From Actinomycetota bacterium (GTDB lineage Bacteria > Actinomycetota > Actinomycetes > S36-B12 > CAIYMF01), in assembly GCA_009699025.1 (NCBI GenBank), contig WLOZ01000128.1, forward strand, positions 1 to 6,092: a DNA stretch of 6,092 bases. Direction: 5' to 3'. Both the position numbers and the translations under genes were made by a program. Shown here in pieces: positions 1-5,826 of the stretch (the stretch's first letter is position 1; every line of letters starts with the position of its first letter). The notes below the pieces were generated by a model. That model saw nothing but the letters and a program-made list of their open reading frames with translations, did no database searches and was not told the origin of the DNA.

Positions 1-651
1 CAGGTGCCGTGCGACGGAACCGCGATCCTGTTCCAGCGCTCCATCGCCGCCCACGTGCCCAACGATGTGCCCGAGGCCCTCGCCATGGCCGTCATGGACG
101 TGTGCGGCGCTCCGGCGCTCGTGGCCCGCGTGGTGCGTCAGTACCTCGACCGGGGAGTGTCACCCACAGTGACGGTCATCGGCGGAGCGGGTAAGAGCGG
201 TTCGCTGTCGCTCGCTGCCGCGCGCGCTGAGGGCGCTTCGAAGGTCGCAGCGATTGTGCCTGTAGAGCGTGAGCAGATGTCACTCGCCGCCAGCGGCCTC
301 GCCGACATCGTCGTGCTGGCCGACGCCCGCGACCCCGTGCAGCTCTCCGATGCTGTGGCCGCCGCGCTGGGCGGGCCCGCCGACATCACCGTGGTGTGCG
401 TCGATGTGCCGGGGTGCGAGCATGGGGCAATCCTGTCGACGGCCGATGGAGGCACCATCATCTTCTTCTCGATGGCCACCTCGTTTACGGCTGCGGCCCT
501 CGGCGCCGAGGGCCTCGCCGCCGACGTCACCATGGTGATCGGCAACGGCTTTTCCACCGGCCATGCCGACTACGCGCTCAACCTGTTCCGCGCGACCCCC
601 GCCGTTCGATCGCTATTCGAGGCACGCCTAGCCGCGGAGTCGCGAGCATGA
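1..651 (+). CDS. kdd: L-erythro-3,5-diaminohexanoate dehydrogenase, C-terminal part (5' end outside window)
   Basis: Catalyses the NAD(P)-dependent oxidative deamination of L-erythro-3,5-diaminohexanoate to 5-amino-3-oxohexanoate, a cytosolic step of lysine fermentation (EC 1.4.1.11). The reading frame is open from base 1, so the N-terminus is missing; 216 residues are visible, roughly the last 60% of a family protein of about 340-350 residues. A Rossmann dinucleotide-binding turn, VTVIGGAGKSG, lies at visible residues 57-67, preceded by a helix (PEALAMAVMDVCGAP) typical of the medium-chain-dehydrogenase-like fold. The segment IIFFSMATSFTAAALGAEG (residues 153-171) and IGNGFSTGHAD near the C-terminus match what I recall of clostridial and fusobacterial Kdd. 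The gene ends in an ATGA overlap with kamD, its pathway partner, which makes the call much stronger than a generic zinc-free dehydrogenase. No true start or promoter can be given because the upstream part is outside the window. Confidence 0.9.
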   Translation, partial: QVPCDGTAILFQRSIAAHVPNDVPEALAMAVMDVCGAPALVARVVRQYLDRGVSPTVTVIGGAGKSGSLSLAAARAEGASKVAAIVPVEREQMSLAASGLADIVVLADARDPVQLSDAVAAALGGPADITVVCVDVPGCEHGAILSTADGGTIIFFSMATSFTAAALGAEGLAADVTMVIGNGFSTGHADYALNLFRATPAVRSLFEARLAAESRA

Positions 652-2204
652 GCAACCTTCTGCACCTCGACCGACGCACTGTCGCCAAGGCTCGTAACCT
701 CGCGCGCCGAGCCGGAGCCCCTGTAGTCGACCTTGCCCGCGCCCACACCACCGTGTCGGTCGAGCGTGCCGTACTTCGCCTCGCGGGTCTGAGCGGAGCC
801 GACGTTGAGGGCATCCCGTGGGTCAACCACATGGTTGACCGAGTGAGTGCCGACTGTGGGCTCGGCAGCGGGGTCGCGCTGCCCGTGTGGGACGCCATGC
901 GGCGCGAGGGAGTGCACGACCTCGAGTCGCTAGCTCACCGCGCCGCCTCAGGGGCGATCACATTTCGAGTTCCCCACGACCGCGAGCGCGACCGCGCGGC
1001 CGCTGCGTCGGCCAAGGCGGTGGCACGCGGAGTCGCTCGCATCGACCGCAACCGCGCCCAGCGCGACCGACTCATCAGCAGGTACGGCAACCCACCAACT
1101 CCCTGGATCTACCTCATCGTGGCCACCGGCGACATTGACGAAGACGTGCCGCAGGCAGTGGCCGCCGCGCGAGAGGGTGCCGACGTCATCGCGGTAATTC
1201 GGTCTACGGGGCAGTCGCTGCTCGACTTCGTACCCGAGGGCGCCACGCATGAGGGATTCGCCGGAACCTACGCCACCCAGGAGAACTTCCGCATCATGCG
1301 GGCCGCGCTTGACGAGGTGTCAAAGGAGCTCGGCCGCTACGTGCGGCTCACCAACTACGCCAGCGGTCTGTGCATGCCTGAAATCGCCGCCCTTGCCGGG
1401 CTCGAGCGCCTCGACATGATGCTCAACGACTCGATGTACGGAATCCTCTTCCGCGACATCAACCCGATTCGCACCTTCGTCGACCAGCGGTTCTCGCGGC
1501 AGATTCACGCGCGCGCCGGCATCATCATCAACACCGGCGAGGACAACTACCTCACCACCGCCGATGCCATCGACGCCGCGCACACGGTCACGGTGTCGCA
1601 ACTGCTCAATGAGTTCTTCGCCAAGGAGGCCGGGCTCGCCAACTGGCAACTGGGCCTGGGCCACGCCTTCGAGATTCAGCCCGACATCCCCGACTCGTTT
1701 CGGCTCGAGCTGGCACACGCGCTGCTCGCGCGCGAACTCTTTCCCGACGCGCCGCTCAAGTGGATGCCCCCCACCAAGCACATGACCGGCGACATCTTCC
1801 GTGGCTATCTTCTCGACGGCTTCTTCAACCTCGTGGGTGCCCTCACCGGCCAGGGCATCCTGCTCGTGGGCATGATGACCGAGGCGGTGGTCACGCCCTG
1901 GCTCTCCGACCGCGACCTCGCCCTGCAGAACGTGCGGTACGTGCTCAACGCTGCCGGAGGGCTGCGCGAGGATTTTCATCCACCCCGCGACGGCTTCATC
2001 GTGCAGCGCGCCCACACGGTTCTGGCCGAGGCCATCGACCTCCTCGAACGGATCGTCGACGACACGCTGCTCGACGCCATCGCCGACGGCACCTTCGGTC
2101 TGATGAAGCGCCCCGCCGACAAGGGACGCGGCCTCGATGGCGTGGTCGCAAAGTCGGAGGGCTACCTGAACCCGGCCACCGACATTCTCGAGGGGCAGTC
2201 ATGA
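648..2204 (+). CDS. kamD: Beta-lysine (D-lysine) 5,6-aminomutase, alpha subunit
   Basis: Large subunit of adenosylcobalamin/PLP-dependent 5,6-aminomutase (EC 5.4.3.3), which moves the terminal amino group of beta-lysine (or D-lysine) from C6 to C5. It is 518 residues, against about 516 for the Clostridium sticklandii protein, and forms the TIM barrel that faces the cobalamin subunit. From my recollection of the C. sticklandii structure, the cofactor/substrate residues Arg184, Ser189, Ser238, Tyr263, Arg268, Asp298 and Lys370 all have counterparts here with a constant +1 shift: R185, S190, S239, Y264, R269, D299 and K371. Key stretches are VIRSTGQSLLDF (183-194), DSMYGILFRDINP (261-273) and NTGEDN (295-300). 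The ATG at 648 is chosen because a GGAG Shine-Dalgarno lies at 636-639, it overlaps the kdd stop as ATGA, and the protein then has family length; the same frame stays open upstream to 396 but only inside kdd. The separate beta subunit follows directly, which distinguishes it from fused ornithine 4,5-aminomutase OraE. Confidence 0.96.
   Translation: MSNLLHLDRRTVAKARNLARRAGAPVVDLARAHTTVSVERAVLRLAGLSGADVEGIPWVNHMVDRVSADCGLGSGVALPVWDAMRREGVHDLESLAHRAASGAITFRVPHDRERDRAAAASAKAVARGVARIDRNRAQRDRLISRYGNPPTPWIYLIVATGDIDEDVPQAVAAAREGADVIAVIRSTGQSLLDFVPEGATHEGFAGTYATQENFRIMRAALDEVSKELGRYVRLTNYASGLCMPEIAALAGLERLDMMLNDSMYGILFRDINPIRTFVDQRFSRQIHARAGIIINTGEDNYLTTADAIDAAHTVTVSQLLNEFFAKEAGLANWQLGLGHAFEIQPDIPDSFRLELAHALLARELFPDAPLKWMPPTKHMTGDIFRGYLLDGFFNLVGALTGQGILLVGMMTEAVVTPWLSDRDLALQNVRYVLNAAGGLREDFHPPRDGFIVQRAHTVLAEAIDLLERIVDDTLLDAIADGTFGLMKRPADKGRGLDGVVAKSEGYLNPATDILEGQS
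821..840. repeat. Perfect 8-bp inverted repeat inside kamD
   Basis: GGTCAACC (821-828), the 4-nt loop ACAT, then GGTTGACC (833-840). The two arms are exact reverse complements. The dyad lies in kamD codons 58-65 (WVNHMVDR). It could fold as an mRNA hairpin or serve as a symmetric protein-binding site, but an arm of this length can also arise by chance in 6 kb. The role is unknown. Confidence 0.45.
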
Positions 2205-2965
2205 GCACGATCGTGCGTCCCTACGGCGACTCCACGGGCGACGGCATGGTGCAGGTGTCGTTCACGCTGCCACTCCCGCACACCAAGCGCGCCGAAGGTG
2301 CAGCCCTACAGCTCGCCCGCAAGATGGGACTCGACCCGGCATTGGTCGTGCACGCCAAACCGATGGGCCCCGACTTCACATTCTTTGTGGTGTACGGGTC
2401 GGTGCAGCACCTCGTCGAGGTCGACAAGGTGCAGGTGATCGAGCGCGACTTCCCGCTGCTGTCACCCAAGGACGTCAACGCCCTTATCAAAACGCGCCTG
2501 CGCCGCCCGCTGGTGGTCGTGGGCGCGTGCATTGGTACCGACGCACACACGGTGGGCATCGACGCCATCCTCAACATCAAGGGCTTCGCCGGCGAGAAGG
2601 GTCTCGAGTACTACTCCGAGATGCAGGTGGTCAACCTCGGCGCCCAGGTGAGCGTGCCCCTGCTCGTCGAGGAGACCACCCGCGCCAAGGCCGACGCGGT
2701 ACTGGTGTCGCAGGTCGTCACGCAGCGCGACTCGCACCTGCACAATGTGCGCGAGATGACCGCCGCCTTCCGCGAGGCCTTCCCTGCCGGACGTCGACCG
2801 CTGGTGGTCATTGGCGGCCCGCGCTTTGACGAGACCATGACCGACGAACTCGGCGTCGACCGCATCTTTGGCAAGGGCACCACCCCCTCCGAGGTCGCAT
2901 CGTTTCTCGTGTCACGGCTCTGTCCGGCACCTGCCCGCACTTCCACCACGAAGGGCTCACCATGA
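2201..2965 (+). CDS. kamE: Beta-lysine 5,6-aminomutase, beta (cobalamin- and PLP-binding) subunit
   Basis: Small subunit of 5,6-aminomutase. It carries the base-off/His-on B12-binding Rossmann domain and the lysine that anchors PLP. It is 254 residues, slightly shorter than the roughly 262 of C. sticklandii KamE. The cobalamin motif DxHxxG is present as DAHTVG (114-119), so H116 should be the lower axial cobalt ligand (family His133). Eleven residues later, in ILNIKGFAGEKG, K127 aligns with the PLP Schiff-base lysine (family Lys144); this spacing is identical to the characterised enzyme. Downstream, QVSVPLLVEE, ADAVLVSQVVTQRD and PLVVIGGPR are the strands and loops around the cobalamin nucleotide tail. 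The N-terminal ~100 residues (PYGDSTGDGMVQVSFTLP) form the dimerisation domain. The ATG at 2201 overlaps the kamD stop (ATGA) and has a GAGGGG Shine-Dalgarno at 2190-2195; the frame is open further upstream only as a shadow of kamD. A partner of KamD in a 1:1 complex is expected from this coupling. Confidence 0.96.
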   Translation: MSTIVRPYGDSTGDGMVQVSFTLPLPHTKRAEGAALQLARKMGLDPALVVHAKPMGPDFTFFVVYGSVQHLVEVDKVQVIERDFPLLSPKDVNALIKTRLRRPLVVVGACIGTDAHTVGIDAILNIKGFAGEKGLEYYSEMQVVNLGAQVSVPLLVEETTRAKADAVLVSQVVTQRDSHLHNVREMTAAFREAFPAGRRPLVVIGGPRFDETMTDELGVDRIFGKGTTPSEVASFLVSRLCPAPARTSTTKGSP

Positions 2966-3348
2966 CCGCCGACCCTCGACTCGGGCTCACCGCCGTACAC
3001 CGCCGCTACATTCCGCACTCGCACTCGCACTACGGCGGCTCGCTCGTCGACGGCGCCTACCTGCTCGGGCTATTCGGCGACGTTGCCACCGAGCTGGGCA
3101 TCCGCGCCGACGGCGACGAGGGGCTCTTCGCGTCGTACTCCGATGTGCAGTTCGTGAGCGAGGTGCGCGGGGGAGACCTGGTTGAGGCCCTGGGCACCAT
3201 CGTGCGAGTGGGCCGTCGCAGCCGTGACATCGAGTTCGAGGCACGCGTTGTGGCGCGGGCCACTCCCGAGGTTTCCGCCAGCGCCGCCGCCGTGCTTGAT
3301 CCGCCCCTGCTGTGCGTCACGGCGCGCGGCACCGTCGTCGTACCGTGA
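2962..3348 (+). CDS. kal: 3-aminobutyryl-CoA ammonia-lyase (hotdog fold)
   Basis: Removes ammonia from L-3-aminobutyryl-CoA to give crotonyl-CoA (EC 4.3.1.14), the second deamination of the lysine-fermentation pathway; crotonyl-CoA then enters butyrate formation or beta-oxidation. The protein is 128 residues, the usual size for this single-hotdog-domain family. The segment HYGGSLVDGAYLLGLFGDVA (23-42) forms the hotdog helix region, and GDEGLFASYSDVQF (51-64), VRGGDLVEALGTIVRVGRRSR (68-88, read as two strands) and FEARVVA follow in the order I recall from Fusobacterium Kal. The ATG at 2962 overlaps the kamE stop as ATGA and has AAGGG at 2951-2955, 6 nt upstream. A generic MaoC or thioesterase hotdog protein is the main alternative, but the family-specific HYGG-LVDGA and GDEGLF blocks plus the kamDE context argue for Kal. 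It is the last pathway gene; the next gene belongs to a different process. Confidence 0.92.
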   Translation: MTADPRLGLTAVHRRYIPHSHSHYGGSLVDGAYLLGLFGDVATELGIRADGDEGLFASYSDVQFVSEVRGGDLVEALGTIVRVGRRSRDIEFEARVVARATPEVSASAAAVLDPPLLCVTARGTVVVP

Positions 3349-3373
3349 GTCGGAACGTCCGAGGCGTTACGTT
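3345..3373 (+). promoter_or_regulatory. Possible leaderless promoter of lnt
   Basis: TACGTT at 3368-3373 fits the actinobacterial TANNNT -10 consensus and ends 6 nt before the lnt ATG, the spacing expected when transcription starts at the A of the start codon. A weak -35-like GTGAGT (3345-3350) lies 17 nt upstream and includes the kal stop. The gap has no Shine-Dalgarno at a usable distance; GAGG at 3361-3364 is 15 nt from the ATG. These points together suggest a leaderless mRNA, but this is inference from short motifs. Confidence 0.35.
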
Positions 3374-3379
3374 CGTCCC

Positions 3380-5014
3380 ATGGCAGTGAGCGCACGTGCA
3401 GGCGCGGTCGGAGCGCTCCGACTGGTGTGTTCGGCCATTGCCGGACTCGGACTCGCGTGGGCATTCCCACCCCACAACTCATACTGGCTCGCCGTCCCGT
3501 CGATCGCGGTGTTCACCCTCTGCCTGTGGCGGCGCGGAGCGTGGGGGGCCGCCCTCATTGCCGCGGTGTACGGTGCCGCCTTCTTCCTGCCCCTGATCAG
3601 CTGGATGCGCGTCGTGGGTGATGACGCCTGGGTCATGCTGTCGCTGATCTGCGTGTTCTGGGTGGTTCTCACCGGAGTGATGGTGGCGCTCGTCACCCGG
3701 CTACCCCTCTGGCCGCTGTGGGCCGCGTGCTGCTGGAATGTTGGCGAGTACCTGCGCGACCATATCCCCTGGGGCGGTTTCGCCTGGGGCCGACTCGCGT
3801 TCTCTCAGGCCGACTCGCCCCTGGTCTTTCTCTCGACCGTGGGTGGCGCTCCTCTGGTGACTTTCTCTGTCGCGCTGCTGGGGGCGCTGTTGGCCGCCGC
3901 GACCCTGCGGCTGTGGCCCGCACTGGGCGGCAGCCCGCGATGGGGACAACTTCCAGAACGCTCAGCCCGGCGCGCTGCAGGAGCCCTCGTGCTCGCCGCC
4001 GGAGTGGTGCTGGCGGCTCTCGCAACCTCCGGGGTCTCCGTGCTGCCGCAGCCGGGAAGCGAGTCATCGGTGACCGCGGCGGTGGTGCAGGGCAATGTGC
4101 CGCGCGCGGGTCTCGGCTTCCTTGGCAATCCGAGGGACGTGCTCGACAACCACATCCGCGCGACCAAGCAACTCGCGGCCGACGTGGCAGCAGGCCTAGA
4201 GCCTGCGCCCGAGTTCGTCGTGTGGCCCGAGAACACCAGTGACTTCGACCCGTACGCGAATCCTGTGATCGCCGCCGACATCCAGTCGGCGGTTGACGCC
4301 ATCGGCGCACCCGTTCTGGTGGGCGCGGTCATGACCAATCCCGCCGACTCCACCACCGTGCTCAACGTTGGAATCGTGTGGAACCCGGGCTCTGGCCCTG
4401 CCCAACGGTACGCGAAGCGACATCCCGTGCCCTTCGGCGAGTACATCCCATTCCGTGATGTGCTCAGCAAGCTGATCGACCGCTTCGCGCTCATTCCGCG
4501 AGACTTCGCCGCAGGAGATACGCCGGGCGTGCTCACCCTGGGCCCCGCCACGGTGGGCGACGTGATTTGCTTCGAGGTCGCCGACGACCAGGTGGTGCGC
4601 GATGCCATCACCGGGGGCGGACGTCTGCTGGTGGTGCAGACCAACAACGCCACCTACGGCTACACCGGCCAGCCCGAGCAGCAACTCGCAATCACCCGTC
4701 TCCGGTCGGTTGAGCACGGGCGCGCCACACTTGTCGCCGCCACCAGCGGTGTGAGCGCGATTATCTCCACGCGGGGCCAGGTCACCGACTTGCTGCCCGA
4801 GTTTGTCGCGGGCAGCCTCGTTGCGTCGGTGACCCAGACTGACAGCCTCACGATGTCCGACAGGCTGGGGGAGCGGCCCGAGTTGACGCTGGTGGCACTC
4901 GGACTGCTTGCCGCGCTGTTTGCTCTGATGCGGAGGAGGCTAGGGTCATCCTCAACAGGCCGGCCAGCCGGCCGAGGCACATCCCCCACTGCGCAGGAGA
5001 TCGACGTCAGGTGA
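3380..5014 (+). CDS. lnt: Apolipoprotein N-acyltransferase
   Basis: Integral membrane enzyme that transfers an acyl chain from phospholipid to the N-terminal cysteine of diacylated lipoproteins (EC 2.3.1.269), on the outer face of the cytoplasmic membrane. From ATG 3380 it has 544 residues, close to the E. coli enzyme. Hydrophobic segments lie near residues 8-30, 36-50, 54-75, 83-106, 150-177 and 198-217; a nitrilase-type domain spans about 230-480, followed by a last membrane helix near 500-517. The catalytic triad is intact: E284 in VVWPENTSDF, K346 in RYAKRHPVPFGEY and C397 in GDVICFEV. The additional conserved glutamates are E354 and E399. The frame is open upstream into kal, but ATG 3380 places the first membrane helix at the N-terminus as in the family. 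There is no good Shine-Dalgarno. The tail after residue 520 is low-complexity and probably not needed for catalysis. The stop overlaps the ppm1 start (GTGA). In mycobacteria this domain can be fused to Ppm1; here it is free-standing. Confidence 0.95.
   Translation: MAVSARAGAVGALRLVCSAIAGLGLAWAFPPHNSYWLAVPSIAVFTLCLWRRGAWGAALIAAVYGAAFFLPLISWMRVVGDDAWVMLSLICVFWVVLTGVMVALVTRLPLWPLWAACCWNVGEYLRDHIPWGGFAWGRLAFSQADSPLVFLSTVGGAPLVTFSVALLGALLAAATLRLWPALGGSPRWGQLPERSARRAAGALVLAAGVVLAALATSGVSVLPQPGSESSVTAAVVQGNVPRAGLGFLGNPRDVLDNHIRATKQLAADVAAGLEPAPEFVVWPENTSDFDPYANPVIAADIQSAVDAIGAPVLVGAVMTNPADSTTVLNVGIVWNPGSGPAQRYAKRHPVPFGEYIPFRDVLSKLIDRFALIPRDFAAGDTPGVLTLGPATVGDVICFEVADDQVVRDAITGGGRLLVVQTNNATYGYTGQPEQQLAITRLRSVEHGRATLVAATSGVSAIISTRGQVTDLLPEFVAGSLVASVTQTDSLTMSDRLGERPELTLVALGLLAALFALMRRRLGSSSTGRPAGRGTSPTAQEIDVR
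4941..4946 (+). promoter_or_regulatory. Possible -10 element for ppm1 within the 3' end of lnt
   Basis: TAGGGT fits the actinobacterial TANNNT -10 type and lies in the poorly constrained C-terminal tail of lnt, 64 nt before the ppm1 start. Only a poor -35 (TTTGCT at 4919-4924, 16-nt spacer) is seen. It might allow ppm1 to be expressed independently of lnt. The evidence is a single hexamer, so confidence is low. Confidence 0.22.
4958..4973 (+). repeat. All-G+C inverted repeat before the ppm1 ribosome-binding site
   Basis: GGCCGGC, CA, GCCGGCC: a perfect 7-bp inverted repeat with a 2-nt centre, best drawn in RNA as a 6-bp stem with loop CCAG. It encodes lnt residues 527-532 (GRPAGR) in the non-catalytic tail and ends 21 nt before the ppm1 Shine-Dalgarno. 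No U-run follows, so it is not an intrinsic terminator. It could pause ribosomes or shape ppm1 translation, or be a chance product of high GC. Confidence 0.4.
4995..5000 (+). promoter_or_regulatory. Ribosome-binding site deciding the ppm1 GTG start
   Basis: AGGAGA at 4995-5000 is the best Shine-Dalgarno in the right half of the window. It lies 10 nt before GTG 5011. It supports the GTG that overlaps the lnt stop over the next in-frame ATG, which would remove the GT-A nucleotide-binding strand and the PTYNE motif. Confidence 0.7.
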
Positions 5015-5823
5015 GCGAAAGCACAGAGTCGGCGAACCCGGCCGCCGGAGCCTTCGCCGACCTCGGCCGCATTCTGGTGATCATTCCCACGTACAACGAG
5101 CGCGAGAACATCGCGATGATCGTCGGCAGGCTCCGAGATGCCGTGCCCGAAGTCGAGGTTTTAGTCGTCGACGACAACTCTCCCGACGGAACGGGCCCGA
5201 TCGCCGACTCGCTCGCGGCCGCCGACTCCCACGTCAACGTGTTGCACCGCCCCGGCAAGGAAGGACTCGGCGCGGCGTACATCGCCGGGTTCGGATGGGG
5301 GCTCGCCGCAGAATACGACGTGCTAGTCGAGATGGACGCCGACGGCTCACACGACCCCTCGCAGTTGCCGCGACTGCTCGACCGCCTGCGCACCAGCGAC
5401 CTCGTGCTGGGGTCGCGATGGGTGCCGGGCGGGGAGGTAGTCAACTGGCCGACCTCGCGTAAGGTGCTCAGCCGCGGCGGAAATCTTTACACCCGCGCGC
5501 TGCTCGGCCTGGCGCTGGCCGACGCGACCGGGGGGTACCGGGCTTTCCGCGCCGACACGCTGCGCGCGATCGACCTCGAGGGCGTAGGCAGCGCCGGATA
5601 TGTCTTTCAGGTCGACCTCGCGAGCCGTGTGGCCGAGGCCGGGCTGAGGGTTGACGAGGTTCCGATCACCTTCGTCGAGCGCCAGTTCGGCCAGAGCAAG
5701 ATGAGCCGAGCCATCGTGATTGAGGCACTGCTGCAGGTGACTCGCTGGGGTGCTCGCGAGCGGGCCGCTCAGCTCAAGGGCGTGCTCACGTCCCGAAACC
5801 GCTCGCGCCGCCGGACGGTCTGA
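5011..5823 (+). CDS. ppm1: Polyprenol monophosphomannose synthase (GT2 family)
   Basis: Transfers mannose from GDP-mannose to polyprenyl phosphate (EC 2.4.1.83) on the inner face of the membrane. The product is the mannosyl donor for lipoglycans of the lipomannan/lipoarabinomannan type and for protein O-mannosylation. The protein is 270 residues, a single GT-A catalytic domain with no membrane helix, like the soluble Ppm1 of species in which it is not fused to Lnt. Motifs in order are IIPTYNERENI (24-34), VVDDNSPDGTG (52-62), RPGKEGLGAAY (80-90), the metal-binding DxD in MDADGSHDP (108-116; D109, D111) and GSRWVPGG (134-141), with FVERQFGQSKMS (221-232) near the end. A basic tail (SRNRSRRRTV) may touch the membrane. 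The GTG start overlaps the lnt stop by 4 nt and has a Shine-Dalgarno, indicating coupling to lnt; in mycobacteria the Lnt partner stimulates Ppm1, so a physical complex is plausible here. Other GT2 dolichyl-phosphate sugar synthases are less likely given the neighbours. Confidence 0.94.
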   Translation: MSESTESANPAAGAFADLGRILVIIPTYNERENIAMIVGRLRDAVPEVEVLVVDDNSPDGTGPIADSLAAADSHVNVLHRPGKEGLGAAYIAGFGWGLAAEYDVLVEMDADGSHDPSQLPRLLDRLRTSDLVLGSRWVPGGEVVNWPTSRKVLSRGGNLYTRALLGLALADATGGYRAFRADTLRAIDLEGVGSAGYVFQVDLASRVAEAGLRVDEVPITFVERQFGQSKMSRAIVIEALLQVTRWGARERAAQLKGVLTSRNRSRRRTV

Positions 5824-5826
5824 GCA

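Noticed and set aside
370..381. Perfect palindrome GGCGGGCCCGCC in kdd
   Set aside because: It is made only of G and C in a GC-rich coding region and encodes ordinary residues; it is expected by chance and lacks a loop.
396..647. N-terminal extension of kamD by 84 codons
   Set aside because: The extension lies inside kdd in another frame, is rich in Arg, and would make the protein much longer than its family. ATG 648 has a Shine-Dalgarno and the ATGA overlap.
1320..2015. Open frame on the - strand opposite kamD (231 codons)
   Set aside because: It is antisense to a highly conserved part of kamD and has no recognisable fold; high-GC shadow.
1760..2200. N-terminal extension of kamE into kamD
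   Set aside because: The added residues are Arg/Pro-rich shadow translation. ATG 2201 gives family length and has a Shine-Dalgarno.
648..2965. Ornithine 4,5-aminomutase (OraS/OraE) instead of KamDE
   Set aside because: OraE carries both the barrel and the B12 domain in one long chain with a small OraS. Here the barrel and B12 subunits are split as in KamD/KamE, and kdd and kal flank them.
3014..3031. Threefold CGCACT repeat in kal as a tandem repeat element
   Set aside because: It encodes the His-rich stretch before the conserved HYGG block; codon reuse explains it.
3350..3362. Small hairpin TCGGA-ACG-TCCGA just after the kal stop, as a terminator
   Set aside because: The stem has only 5 bp, the loop 3 nt, and no T-run follows. 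It is too weak to be called an intrinsic terminator.
3805..4653. Long open frame on the - strand opposite lnt (282 codons)
   Set aside because: It lies fully opposite a convincing enzyme gene with intact active site. Its translation is low-complexity, rich in Ser, Thr, Ala and Arg, with no recognisable domain: a shadow of high-GC codon bias.
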